Shown here: piece by piece, positions 11,544-64,000 of the stretch | Layout: each line of letters begins with the position of its first letter | Numbering within the stretch: position 1 is the stretch's first letter | From: Lucifuga dentata | Lineage: Eukaryota; Chordata; Actinopteri; Ophidiiformes; Bythitidae | Assembly (NCBI GenBank): GCA_014773175.1 | Contig: VXCM01000131.1 | Location: 310,001 to 374,000 of the forward strand | Length of the DNA: 64,000 nt | Direction: 5' to 3' | Translations under genes and position numbers: made by a program | Notes under the pieces: model-generated | What the model saw: only the letters and a program-made list of their open reading frames with translations | Told to the model about the DNA's origin: nothing | Databases searched by the model: none

Positions 11544-14500
11544 CACAGACTGGCTTTTTGAACTTCAAGAGCCAGAAGGTGAGACAGTAAACATGACTCT
11601 TCTCTCAAACTGCCTCCAGTGGAGCTAAATTATTCCTTTAAGTTTCCGATCCTCTCCTTTTCCGTCATACAGAATATTACTCTGAAAAAAAAAAAAAAAA
11701 ANAAAAAAAAAAAAAAAAATAGCAAAGGTTCCCCATTTATGTTTTTCACAGGCAAATGCAACCCAAACCCTTGCCTCAATAATGGAGTTTGTGAGGAAAA
11801 GGGCAAGAGGAAATTCAAATGTGACTGTCCTAAGCCTTTCAAGGGAAAGAAGTGTGAAAAAGGTTTGGGAAAAGTGTAAATTATCAGGATTATTAATTTA
11901 AATATAACTGCATACAGATACCAAAAAGGAGAAACAAAAATGATTCAGTACATTTATTTATTGTGTTACTTCTCAGGTCCCAAAGTGTGTAGGAGGGGTA
12001 GATGTGGTCGTGGGGAGTGTGTACTGACCTCGACTCCTCCTTTCTATGAGTGCAAATGCAAAGAGCCCTTCCAGCCTCCAGACTGCAGAACCTGTGAGGC
12101 TTCTTTTTCTTATCTAGACAAAACCATATGCATCTTTTTTTTTTTTTAATCTGTCAGCAATAATATGCTAATAATATTTCCCTGTTTGCTTTCACAGTTT
12201 CACTGTGTGAGCCTAATCCATGCAGGAATGAAGGGACTTGCATCAGGGATGGTAATGACTTTGACTGCAAGTGCCCTCCTGGGTACAGAGGCCGGTTCTG
12301 CCATGTTGGTAAATACTACACTCTGCATATTCTTCCACTCTTTCCATTCTAATATGTGTCCATCTTCATACTTAACTGAAGACCACAATGTCTTCATTAG
12401 GCCCAGATGACTGCTATGTGGGTGATGGAGAGTCGTATCGTGGCACTGTGAGTGAGACAGATGATGGTGATGAATGTCTCTACTGGAATTCTCACTTCAT
12501 CCTGGAGAATGGTGCTGATCCCTTCAGCTCCTTTGAGGATAAAGATGGACTGGGCCCTCACAACTTCTGCAGGTCAGGTTTAAATAGTTCCAAGACTCAG
12601 TTTGAGGCTTTGAACTCTGGGAGGTGCTCCCACTGTCAGCATTTTAAACTCTAAAAACTGGTCTATTCTATTCTATTCTATTCTATTCTATTCTATTCTA
12701 TTCTATTTGGAATAAGCTGAGGTGGAAAGTAAATAAGTACATTTACTGAAGTACTCTGCTTAAGTACCATTATGAGGTATTGTATTTGTATGTTGAATAT
12801 TTCCATTTTGTGCTATCTTGTACTTCTAGTGTAGTACATTTCAAACAAAAATACTGTATTTTTTACTCTGCAGATTTATATTTTGCATTCAACATGAGAT
12901 AAAATTTCATTTATATCATAGTTTTCAAAGTCTTTCTTCCTTTTATTTTCCTTCCTTCCTTCCTTCAGCTTTAGAGACATGGAGGATTTCAAAATCTTTG
13001 TTAAATCATGATTATCTTTCTTGGATGTTCTTATGAATGACATTGAAGTCTTTACATTGAGGGCTTAATGCTGGCAGTCAAAGATGATTTTTAGTACCTC
13101 AGGTCATTCATAATGGAGTTCAATACCACTCAAAATATGCATGCAATTCATGAAGCCAGTGGAAGTCTTACAATCTTATTTTCCTATAACAAAATATAAT
13201 TTATCAGTTTGAAAAGGTAACGTCACAGATTTACAATGATTTTTTTCCTTGGGTGTTAGGGAATTACAGACACCATGTACAGTATAAGCTAGAGGAAACT
13301 GCTCATTCTCTCATTCTCTGTGATGCAGAAACCCAGACGGAGACACAATGCCATGGTGTTTCTTCAGAAGAGGCCGGAGGCTGCTGTGGGACTACTGTGA
13401 TGTGACAGAGTGCCCTGAGCCAACAGGTCAGCCTCGAATGCTTCCTGCTACTTTCCGAATGAGGTTGGAATGCATGAGGTTGGAAAACAGTCATGATAAT
13501 CTTGTGTGTGTGTTTTCAGAAGTGGCAACCACTCACACCGTCCCAGCAACCCAGGAATCAACCACCAAAGCTATCCCAACTGAGAAGCCTAGTGAGGTTC
13601 CTGAAGTTTCAGACGTTACTTACGCTCCCACTGAAGCTTCAGTTGTTACTCAAGTTCCCACTAAAGTTCCAGGTGTTACTCACATTCCCACTGAAGCTCC
13701 AGGTGTTACTCACGCTCCCACTGAACCTCCTTCCCCCACCACTGTACCTGAGCAATTCTCCATCTGTGGGAAACCACAGCCAAAGAAACCCTTGACCAGA
13801 ATCTATGGGGGTCTGAAGGTCCCTCCTGGGGCTGTACCTTGGCAGGTGTCCCTGCAAGTGAGACAGAAAGGCTCCCACTTTCCATACAGACACACCTGTG
13901 GGGGTGTTCTCATCGAGAGCTGCTGGGTACTGACAGCTGCACACTGCATGTAAGCCCAAACAATGATTGCAAATCTAAAATGATACAAAATATAACATGT
14001 GGGAATCATTTCTGATTTAATATGCTGTTTGTGCTTGAACAGTGATCCTTATAAAGACATGCAGGTGGTTGCAGGAGGACTGTCGCTGAGCCTGGAAGAA
14101 CCCACAGAACAAACTTTACATGTCGAACAGGCTATTGTACATGAGAACTACAGGGAGGCTTCCTTTGGCGTTTATAACGATATAGGTAATCTATAAATCT
14201 ATCACAAATACCATTATCATTTTATGTTACATAAACACTAATATAAATTATTTTAAGACTTAAAGGACCATACCAACCATTTTGCATGTTTGAGCCTAAT
14301 ATATTCAATTTTCATACACATAACATTACTGACAATCATCTCCCAAAGCATACTACTTGAATGGTGAATTAAAATTTTTTTTTCCTAACTTCCAGATCGC
14401 CATTGATTTCAGTTCATTCTGGTACGCTATTAAAATCAACTTGTTGATACTTGAGACGTTCTTGGGATAGGTANTTCAGTTCATTCTGGTACGCTATTAA

Positions 14501-14829
14501 AATCAACTTGTTGATACTTGAGACGTTCTTGGGATAGGTACAAGACATGTATTCAGGTTTGTTTTCAAAGTTACATAATTGTAGCGTTTAAGCACAATAA
14601 AAAGCACGGAGTGATCTGAAAAATACTTCCTAGTGGTGCATTCAAGTGCTGTAATTAAGAACTGTCAACAGGAAGCATTTTCAGATCACCGCACTTTTTA
14701 TTCCACTCAAACACTAAAATTATGTAACTTTGAAAAAACCTGAGTACAATTCTTGTTTGCAATGATGGATTACCTATCCCAAGAACATTTCAATTATCAA
14801 CTAGTTGAAAAACTTTAGTAGTTATATGA

Positions 14830-14861
<32 letters not shown>

Positions 14862-14889
14862 ATACAGTATGTATATATATATGTATGTA

Positions 14890-14937
<48 letters not shown>

Positions 14938-15908
14938 GTTTTTTTTCTTAAGGTCTTAATTTTCTGGATCCTTCCAATAACCAGATTAATCCAGATGTAA
15001 CCACTACAAATAGTAAAGACTATACAATTATTGTATATGATTAATAAAAAGTAATGATTCATTTCATTGTGACTTCTCAATTTAAAGCGTTATTGAAGCT
15101 GGAAGGAACAAATGGAGTTTGTGCCAATGAAACCCAGTTTGTGAAGACAGCCTGTCTGCCTGATGCCCCACTGCCTGATGGGACAGAATGTACCATTTCT
15201 GGATGGGGTGCCACAGAGGAATGTAAGGTCATTTCTTAGCCAAAAGCCATTATTTATGTTAAGCTCGTTTTCTTCCATATAGTTACTTTTAACAGACCAA
15301 ATAATCAACTTTTAACACATTATGTTCCAGTAATAATAATGTTCTTTTCTGTTTTTGCATGTGCTTTGAAATGCTTTCTTCCTTCAAACTTTGAGCCTTG
15401 AATTGCAAACACCAAATTCCCCTGAAATTAGAGGAATGCATATTTATTACAAATCTGAAATATTGCTAATTCACCTTTTTTCCTACCAGCTGACTATGGT
15501 TCCAACCACCTACTGGATGCCAAGGTGCTGCTGATCAACCAGGAAAAGTGCAGCGACAGCAACGTTTATGGCGAAGTCCTGGATAACAGTATGTTCTGCG
15601 CTGGCTACCTGCAGGGAGGTGTGGATTCCTGCCAGGTTAGTAAGGGAACCCTGTGTGTGTCCTGTAATCTGGTCAATATGTGCATCCCATCGTTCAGAAT
15701 ATTTGGGTTATTTTGTACAATATTTCAGCTATTTCTCCTGATGTTTTAGGGTGACTCTGGAGGTCCGCTGACTTGTGAGCAGAACACCACCCATGTTATT
15801 TACGGCCTGGTGAGCTGGGGAGATCAATGTGGCAGAAAGAACAAGCCTGGGGTCTACACACAGGTCACTCACTTTGTGGACTGGATAAAGTCAAAGATTC
15901 ACAAATAA
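10909..15908 (+). CDS. habp2: Hyaluronan-binding protein 2 (factor VII-activating protease), complete
   Basis: HABP2/FSAP is a secreted plasma serine protease acting in coagulation and on polyanions. The thirteen exons are 10909-10968, 11161-11248, 11507-11578, 11752-11862, 11977-12093, 12198-12308, 12401-12572, 13329-13426, 13520-13949, 14043-14185, 15088-15222, 15490-15635 and 15750-15908. They total 1842 nt, or 613 residues. The order is a signal peptide (1-20), a basic His/Lys-rich stretch, an Asp9 run, three EGF modules (about 74-186), a kringle (about 191-272, CYVGDG to CDVTEC), a Thr/Pro repeat linker (about 277-355), and the protease. The activation site is LTR370/IYGG. The catalytic triad is His418 (TAAHC), Asp466 (NDIALL) and Ser564 (GDSGGP), all intact. 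It differs from the human protein in the linker repeats and the charged N-terminus. Exons 2 and 3 offer alternative joins (see findings). A transposon sits in intron 14186-15087. Confidence 0.95.
11507..11578 (+). other. habp2: habp2 exon 3 with tandem acceptors at 11499 and 11506
   Basis: TTCTTCCAG ends at 11499 and a second AG (ATCTTAG) ends at 11506. With exon 2 included, only the second AG keeps the frame, because the first gives an in-frame TAA. With exon 2 skipped, only the first AG keeps the frame. The exon encodes an Asp9 run from GAT repeats at 11515-11541. Confidence 0.6.
12662..12707. repeat. (TTCTA)n microsatellite
   Basis: About nine pentamer units in the habp2 kringle intron 12573-13328. 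Confidence 0.9.
12722..12888. repeat. Teleost interspersed repeat (TAAGTACATTTACT type), longer copy
   Basis: GGTGGAAAGTAAATAAGTAC is followed by CTTAAGTACCATTATGAGG, ATATTTCCATTTTGTGC and TACTTCTAGTGTAGTACATT. The order matches a very common fish repeat, also seen at 246-311. It lies in the same habp2 intron. Confidence 0.65.
13615..13734 (+). repeat. habp2: Four in-frame 30-bp repeats encoding Thr/Pro decapeptides in habp2
   Basis: Residues 309-348 read [30 protein letters not shown] and [10 protein letters not shown]. Each is exactly ten residues, so the DNA is a coding 30-bp minisatellite. Thr/Pro density suggests an O-glycosylated, mucin-like spacer between kringle and protease (inference). 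Confidence 0.9.
14260..14800. mobile_element. AAAGGACCATACC family, rearranged copy B in a habp2 intron
   Basis: The left end is TTAAAGGACCATACC (TTAA 14260-14263). After the N/66-nt duplication (14408-14473 and 14475-14540), the internal half is followed by its own inverted form: GGATAGGTA at left against TACCTATCCC at right, and TTTTCAAAGTTACATAATT against its complement near 14720. There is no normal right end. The copy runs into the TA microsatellite at 14826-14934. Confidence 0.75.
14826..14934. repeat. (TA)n / (TATG)n microsatellite
   Basis: Long TA runs are interrupted by TATGTATG units, directly beyond the rearranged transposon copy in the habp2 intron. Confidence 0.9.
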
Positions 15909-17628
15909 GCAGCTTTTATTATCCAACAATATACCTTCCAGTGTATGAATGAAATGAGTCCTCTTCATCATGATTTATATTTTGCCTTTTCTGCAGATGT
16001 ACCTGATTTTTTTGCTTTTTGGATCTATAAATACATGTGAAAGAAAGCACTGGCAAAGTAATGTTACATTTTGTTATAATTAAGTAAATTTGCTTTCATG
16101 ATATTGAACCACAAGTTTTTATAGTTAGCAGATTTCTGTGCCTGTCATTTTTCCCCCCATTGTTTTATTCATGTTCAGTGCAATTCAGACTATCATCAAG
16201 TAATGCGTGTATAAACCAGTTACATGTGCATGTGTGTGTGTGTGTGTGGATTTGCAAGACACACCCTGAGCTCTTCCATAGAAAGATGTGTGAGTCATCT
16301 TTTCTTATTAATCAAGCACTATTATTTTAATGGAGCCAAACATGAATATGAACATTTTTCCCTAATTATAGCTGCAATCAGCATTATAGCAGAAAGGCAG
16401 AAATAAATGTGTCAATATTTATAATGAAATCAAAATTGGAGAAGCACATTTGGAAAAAAATGACACTTGCACTTAATAGTGATGAAAATATTACTTTTTA
16501 ATTTGGTTTGATTTTTCTCTGTGTACAATGATTCAACTACCCAAACACTTCTGTTCTAAAACATTACACAATTTGCCAAAATTTTAAATCAGAAGATAAA
16601 TGAAATTCACCACAACTCATTTCCCACATGTCCTCTGTCTATCAAACTAGTTTCACATAGATAAAGAAAATACTGTCGTAGATATGAAGGAAATTGTTTA
16701 TAGTCATGATATTATTTGCACAGAACAGACACAAGTTTATGGCCCACTTTAACCAAATAAAAGAACTCAATGATTTGGATCCTTCACTGCTATAAACTGC
16801 AGTATATTCATGAAAAATTATGAAAAACTATTCATTTTCTGCCAGAAACCATTTAGATATTTATAGATTTTATTTCTTCTACTACACTAGAACTACAATT
16901 TATGCTGATTCATTGCATAGTTTGAATGAGTAATGGGCATTTAGTTTGTTGCAGGTTGACTTCTGACATATGAGAAAGAAAGCATGCATGTCCTCTGTGG
17001 TCTGTTGAACTGAGGGGACAGTTGGACAAAAAACAAGCCAAGACACACAGGCCATTTACTTCCTGAACTACATCAAGTCAAGCACAAAAGCTGCTGACCT
17101 TTCAGCTCAACTTTACCACGGAACAAAAGGCTGATTAAGGGTGAAACTGATACCGCTTGACATACATTGCAACTGTAGGCATGGAGAAAGGCATTAGGAA
17201 ATGTATGGCTCATGATGGAAAACTCATCAGCAAGGCAAAAAAAAAAAAGAAAAAAGTTATAACATCTATTCTGGGGATGACTTTCTTACTTTACACTTTA
17301 CATATTTACTGCTCCAGTAGTTTTGGAAAATGGTTATCAGTAATGCATCGTGTAGGCAGGTTGTATATATTGTGCTCAAACATGCAAAATCACTGGTATA
17401 CTACCTGATTTATGTGTAGTTTTAAGTGTCTTTGAGTATTTAGAAAAGCATCGTATAAATAAAATGTATTATTATTATTATTATTTTACCTAGGCAGGAT
17501 CCTGGATTGATAATGACAATGCAATTATGTGGGAGAAACACATCAGTTTTAGGAGAAAAACACAGAATTTGAGATCCCAACATGGTCATCTAACATTATC
17601 CTCTTCTACACTATAAAAGTATTTAAGT
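15909..17628. other. Intergenic, habp2 3' side to TRIM 3' side
   Basis: The two neighbouring genes converge here. AATAAA at 16402-16407 is a possible habp2 poly(A) signal. There is a short (TG)n near 16228-16249. At about 17315-17402 lies a fragment of the AAAGGACCATACC family right end (TTATCAGTAATGCATCG, GCTCAAACATGCAAAATC, GGTATAC). An (ATT)n run lies near 17468-17485. No gene is seen. Confidence 0.6.
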
Positions 17629-19865
17629 TTATTCTTTAACGCCATCTGTGTTTACATGCCAATCCCAGTGGTCTTTAATGCAAAACAAGGTAAGAGGTTG
17701 CTTGTTCAGGCCTTTTACATCAATGCAAGGGTTAAACAAGGGGTAGAGAGGCTCTTTAAGCTGCAAAGAGAAACAATGAAGCAGGGCCACAGCGTCTGCA
17801 TCATAAAATGACAGCTCTCCCTTCTGGAGATCTGCTAACATGCCCAGCTTTCTAACTTTCTTTCCACCAACAGACAGCTGCTTTTCCTCAGTATCATGGC
17901 ATGCCAGGTACTGTCCATCTCCATAGTAGATGCACCAGGACGTCTCGTTTACACCCAGACTGGAAAGGTTCTGACTTCGACTATCTGTTTTAGCGCTTGG
18001 CCCAGTCGTTACGCCAATCATCCAGTAGGGTTTTTCCTGGACAATAACTTCCCAGTAATGCCGACCAGTGGTAAAACTTTCTTGAGTGAGGACGCTGTAC
18101 TGGGAGTCATACGGCTGAGAAGCTGATGTCTCACTAAGAGGCTGCCTGGTCCAGTAAACCTGTTTCCTGTCCTGGGATACTTCCAGTTTGGGGTGGGCTG
18201 TCTTGGAGTCCAAAGTAAGAGAACTTAGATCTGCAAATAAATATCTACGTTCAGCACACAATTGTACAGATAGGGATATGTTGACTTTAGACTATTTACT
18301 TACATGACCACATTCGAGGAAAGTGTTGGGACAGAGCTACAGAGAGGTCATCCACAAGCCTCTCTACTGTCCTCAGTTTCTCAGGGTCACACAGAGCTCT
18401 GTCTACTCTCTGGATAGGAGCTAAATCCAAAGGGTTACTACAGTAAAAATTCAAAACCATTAGAAGACAAAAAAAACAAAACAAAAAAAAATATCTGGAG
18501 TATCAGCATTGGATAGAAAAATTGGAGAGATGATCAAACTCACCCAAGACTATGTGCTGTGATTTGCTGTTGAAGATAAACATGTCATGTACGTATACAT
18601 TGCAATCATAAGAAGCACTTCAGCTGCATTTGTACTACTTTCTTAACAAAATTATACAGTGTAATAACACATAATCAAAACATCACATTGTTGTAATATT
18701 TGTCATTATTAACTTACCTGTAAGAATTGCAGATCATTTGTTTCTTGGAGGAAAGATTTGCTGGAGGCTCTGAGGCTGTCTATCTCTTTGATCTGGGCCT
18801 CCATGATGCCCTGCTGGACCTCCAGCCACTTTGTCATGTATGTCTCCTCTGCATCTATAATCTGCATCATTAGACGCTCATCACCATCCAGCACGAAGCG
18901 GATTCTGCTGTACTTGTCTGAGATTCTTTCTCTGAAATCTGCAGCAGATGTCTGGGAATTTCAAAAAAAAAAAAAAATTCAATGCATATGCAAGATGAAG
19001 TGATGAAAAGGAAAGTACTTATCAAAAAGAGATGTTTCATATTGTACCACTGTTTGTGTGTACAGTGACTCCAAGTCCTTGATGACATGTTCTGCTTCAT
19101 TTCTCCTCTCTAGCAGTTGGCTCATCGTTGTCTTTATCATGCTCTAAAGGCAGAGACATAACATGCCTATAGAAAATAAATAACCTGACAGAGAAATAGA
19201 GAAATAATCATGACAGTTATGGAAAAATCAAACGTATTTTCCAAAAGCAGAACAATAATAATATTCACCTTGAAGTCTGCAGAGGCTTCATGGAGTTGGG
19301 ATGCTTGGTGGTTCTTGTGGAAGCCAACCAGGACACACAAACAGCACACAGGGACCCTTTCCTCCTTACAGAAGAGCTTCAGCTCCTCACGGTGCTCCTT
19401 GCATTTCAGAGAAAGTGGATCCTCTGTCACATCCACCACTGTATGCTCCCTCAGAGCTGACCTTTGCTCATGCAGGAGAGCATGAGCCTGGCACAGCGAG
19501 GCATCACAGGTCAGACAGGTCTTTACAGCCACTGATGCTGCCTCTATGCAGTGGTCACAGTGGATGGTTGGACCTGATGCTGTTGCCCCGCTTTGAGTTG
19601 CTGTCTGTTGCCCTGTTGTTGATTGCCTGTTAACGGTGAAGTCCTTTACTTTGGTTTGAAGGCTGGCATTCACCTCAAGAGTAAGGTCAGAGGGGAGGAA
19701 GATCTGACACTCCGGACAGAAAAAAGGCCCCTTAGTGGAGATGTCTACATCCCAGACAGCATGGATGCAGGTGAGACAGAAGTTGTGTCCACATGGGAGT
19801 GTCACAGGCTCAATGAAGAAGTCTTGGCAGACGGGACACTTCAAAGTTTCCTCAGCAGTCTCCAT
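17629..19865 (-). CDS. TRIM E3 ubiquitin ligase (RING, B-boxes, coiled coil, PRY-SPRY), complete
   Basis: The exons in transcript order are 19269-19865 (597 nt), 19048-19143 (96), 18718-18951 (234), 18544-18566 (23), 18304-18437 (134) and 17629-18230 (602). The sum is 1686 nt, or 561 residues, with all phases consistent. The RING is C10-C13-C25-H27-C30-C33-C50-C53, a full C3HC4 set. B-box-like zinc motifs lie at about 103-141 and 155-186. The coiled coil follows (MSQLLERRNEAEHVIKDLES). PRY-SPRY covers about 361-561 (LDSKTAHPKL, TGRHYWEV, TSWCIYYGDGQYL). The layout resembles the large TRIM25/finTRIM-like families of fish, many of which act in innate immunity. The exact orthologue is not assigned. 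It is a paralogue of the truncated TRIM at 7570-9260 with habp2 between them, and is divergently oriented to aldh18a1. Confidence 0.93.
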
Positions 19866-20452
19866 GGCTCTGCTTGCATCTGTTAGTGTACCTCAGTGTG
19901 CACTGCGCTCTTGTCCTTCCTGCTCATCAATTTTTCATTGGCCTTTTTTGCCATGCACCAGCACCCATGTCCCTCAGTGTCAAATTACTAATGAGCTGAT
20001 ATCTTCCTGTCTGCTAATACAGCTATTGACTCCCAAGGGACACTTCAAAATTCTGTTCTTTTTTGTATACGTATTGATTTTATGTTGCACAGCCAGCTTC
20101 TACCAAATTTAATTAGCAAATTTAATTTGCAGCTTTTGGCTAGCGAGGATATGAAAGTAAATTTCCATCAAATTGAAATATTTATAGATTCAAAAGCAGT
20201 CAAGCACTTCAGATATTTATTTTGTCACACAGTCATATTGTATCTTTAATGTTTATGGATAAATTTAACTTTCGCAGTAGTAATAATGTTTAGTGTTCAC
20301 TGGTTCGTTACAGTTGGATATTTATGGCATTTTCAGCAGTTAAGTCATTATTTTCTCACCTTTCTCACCTTTTTCCTGATCATTCTCTTACAATGATTAA
20401 TGTGCACGCATGTGCTTTGTAAAAATCTTTCTACTCTGAGAAATTATTACAA

Positions 20453-20495
<43 letters not shown>

Positions 20496-20930
20496 GCTAC
20501 AGTTATGTAGCTGCCTGTAGCTACATTGGCATATAGCTACATTTATGTAGCTGCATCTTTACAGCTACATTTGCTGCAAAGACTTTTGAGTAATGTGCAA
20601 AAAAAAGTGTAACTTGCACTATAGGACTTCCTTCAAGCATCAAGCATCTACCACTGCGCTGCTCAAAAGTCTGTCAGTACCAAGTGACAATGACGGATAC
20701 TTTCATTGATCAAAGAATTTGAAAGAGTAAAATACCCGTGAGAATACGTACAAATAAGAATAAATTCTTTGAAACTAAGTATTCTCTTATACAGCCAATA
20801 GAGATATTCCTAGGTCATAGAGCTGGCACCATTAGAACAAATGGCCTTGTACAACAAATACAGATGATACATTTCAGTATATTCCTATTCTTGAAACACT
20901 AAAGTTTATTTTATAAAGTTATTTAAAACA
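19866..20930. other. Intergenic, between divergent TRIM and aldh18a1
   Basis: The TRIM promoter must lie here but no core element is obvious. Contents include a poly-A plus (TA)n run at about 20451-20491, then several TAGCTACA/TGTAGCT palindromic repeats at 20494-20575. No coding sequence is recognised. Confidence 0.55.
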
Positions 20931-21232
20931 TCGATCTGTTTACCTTCTATCCTCGGTGCTTTTCGTAGCTATTCGAACGCTCGTCAACACGAGCGTTACG
21001 CCAGCGTACGTGACTCTTTTGCGCAAGTTCTCTTTTCAACCACAGCAGTATGAGCGTATCTCGAAATCCTGCGTACATATCGTTAGTGAATCGCACAATT
21101 TTGGTCTAACCAACGTGGACCTGTGGATGTGGCAAAGCGCCTGATGTCTGACTGATTTAGAGTGTCTTACAGCTCTTTTCCGTGCTGACATAACTACAGA
21201 AGTGGCTTTTTACTTGGTTTTCATACTGCTTG
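20931..21232 (+). promoter_or_regulatory. aldh18a1: Probable aldh18a1 promoter and non-coding first exon
   Basis: This stretch is locally CpG-rich within AT-rich surroundings. It ends in a good donor (TTG/GTAAGT, intron from 21233). The matching acceptor is CTGTTTCAG at 21726, twelve bases before the ATG at 21738. A perfect dyad, AACGCTCGT-CAAC-ACGAGCGTT, lies at 20976-20997. The transcription start is not determined. Confidence 0.45.
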
Positions 21233-21737
21233 GTAAGTATATATATTTTGCAATAAATTGTCTTCTGTCCATGTCGTAGAAAATCCCAGCTAGGTAGCTT
21301 ACAGTAGCTAATGCTAGGTAATGTTAGCTAGCCCCACTTATGTTTAACTTGACAGCAATGTGTTACCTGTTGGCTTATAAACTACGTGGTATTTACACAT
21401 TGAGAGGCAGTATATGAGTGAATGGCATGGTAGTATTCCCTGTATATCTGAGAATACCCTGCATAGCTTAGTTAGCTGCTACAACAATACCCATTACTGT
21501 GTCAGTAGGTCAAGTTTATAAATAAATGCTGATAGCATCTTGACGCTAGAGATAAACTCAAACGCTTATGTCTTGTAGTCAGTTTATGCATTTTAAACAT
21601 TTTTCTCATTTTTAAGAACGTGTTTAGGCATTATGTAGTCTAGATATGTCCAAAAGCTGTTTATCTCAAGGATAAACGCTATTGTTCTGTTTGATTAAGC
21701 TGGTGTTTTGAACATAGCTGTTTCAGGTGTCAGTGCC

Positions 21738-28173
<6,436 letters not shown>

Positions 28174-28753
28174 GTCTCCAACCACAGAGCCATTAATTTA
28201 AGCGAGTGAAATAACAGATGTCAACCGAGCGATCATTCAGGGGTTGTCAGTCTCTAGTAGTTCAACTTTTAGTTGCTGCTTCCTCCTCTGTATAAATCCA
28301 CAATGTTGTATGCAGAACAGTCACGACATTACAGGATAACTAAGTTCTTGCTTTTGTTTATCTGTGCATAAACCTGTGACACTGAAGCTGATATTTTTAA
28401 TAATGACAATTTCCTGTTTGTAAACGATTGGATGTTTTGTTGATGGTGACAATGGAATCGATTGCAGCAAAAAATAAAATAATGTTATGCCATAAGTCTG
28501 TCACAACCTTCAGCAACTTTTGTATGATAGATTGAAACTAAAATTATATACATGGAAAGATGTGGGAACAAAATGGTTAATAGAACCCTCTTTCCATCAT
28601 ACAGTGTGGTGATTATTTTATATTGAAATTATTCGCCTAGTGGTGATTTTTTTTAACTTATTTTTCTACTTACATAGCCCCCTCTGTGTTTTTGTAACTC
28701 AAGTGTTGTCTGTGCGGGATCTTTGTTTGCTGCACTCCCTGTTTACAGAGACG

Positions 28754-28759
28754 AATAAA
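28754..28759 (+). terminator. aldh18a1: Likely aldh18a1 poly(A) signal
   Basis: AATAAA lies 581 bp past the stop, followed by a T/GT-rich downstream stretch. An alternative AATAAA lies near 28475. The ate1 start codon is only 324 bp beyond. Confidence 0.55.
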
Positions 28760-29082
28760 TATGGTTTACTGTTCTTTAATCATGGTTCTGTTATTTTGCT
28801 TTGTTAAACAGTTATTCCACCCATATTAAACATTTAACTGATGTGTACTGTGATCAAGTTTGATGTTGATTAGGCATTAGGGAATGCAAAAGCTGCAAAA
28901 ATATCTTCCACCGTATGATTTTGGTGCTTAGTTTTCTGTGTTACTGTATTACAATATGTGAAATTTTGGGGCTTTTATGTTGAAGTCTGCAGACAACGTG
29001 CTACCGGAATTACGTTCGTAGCCCTGCCGAACTTTGGCCCTCCTCCCGGTACCGGGCAGCTCAGCTGTCATCAACATCAAAG
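28760..29082 (+). promoter_or_regulatory. ate1: Short spacer holding the ate1 promoter and 5' UTR
   Basis: Only about 0.3 kb separates the aldh18a1 poly(A) signal from the ate1 ATG at 29083. The 90 bases before the ATG are GC-richer (CCCTCCTCCCGGTACCGGGC). No TATA box is evident. The promoter may extend into the aldh18a1 3' UTR. Confidence 0.45.

Positions 29083-64000
<34,918 letters not shown>

Overview
This is vertebrate nuclear DNA, most likely from a percomorph teleost fish. The reasons are intron-rich genes with ordinary GT-AG splicing, a PRY-SPRY TRIM pair typical of fish, dense CA/CT microsatellites, and short TTAA-flanked DNA transposons. No species is claimed. The window has five protein-coding loci whose exons I could join in frame by reading splice junctions and protein families.

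Layout on the + strand unless stated. (1) 1-3467: the last seven exons of an actin-binding LIM protein (ablim1-like), ending in a villin headpiece. (2) 7570-9260: a TRIM-family gene with coiled coil and PRY-SPRY but no visible RING/B-box exon, its last exon broken by an assembly duplication. (3) 10909-15908: a complete habp2 (EGF x3, kringle, trypsin-like protease). (4) 17629-19865, minus strand: a complete 561-residue TRIM E3 ligase. (5) 21738-28173: a complete 17-coding-exon aldh18a1 (P5C synthase, 781 residues). (6) 29083-62880: the first ten coding exons of ate1 (arginyl-tRNA-protein transferase), including two tandem 129-nt alternative exons. The rest of ate1 lies beyond the window.

The genes do not form a pathway. 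Each is independently regulated: cytoskeleton (ablim), innate-type E3 ligases (two TRIMs), secreted protease (habp2), mitochondrial proline/ornithine synthesis (aldh18a1) and N-degron arginylation (ate1). In human, ablim1, habp2, aldh18a1 and ate1 all lie on chromosome 10q, so the window is a shuffled 10q-like synteny block with a TRIM pair around habp2.

Non-coding space is mostly introns and repeats. A roughly 570-585-bp TTAA-flanked element with AAAGGACCATACC ends occurs at least six or seven times, and one copy holds a nested solo LTR. The sequence also has 16 single-N junctions. Nine of these are flanked by 60-66-nt direct duplications, which look like unmerged contig overlaps rather than biology.

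The strongest biological leads concern splicing. The two ate1 alternative exons both begin with AG/GTGAGG, so joining them to the upstream exon rebuilds a 5' splice site. Complementary CT and GA/GGGA tracts flank the first of them. The other leads are an 8-nt microexon next to a GC-AG intron in ablim, coupled exon skipping and acceptor choice in habp2, and loss of the upstream donor that makes the short P5CS isoform in mammals.
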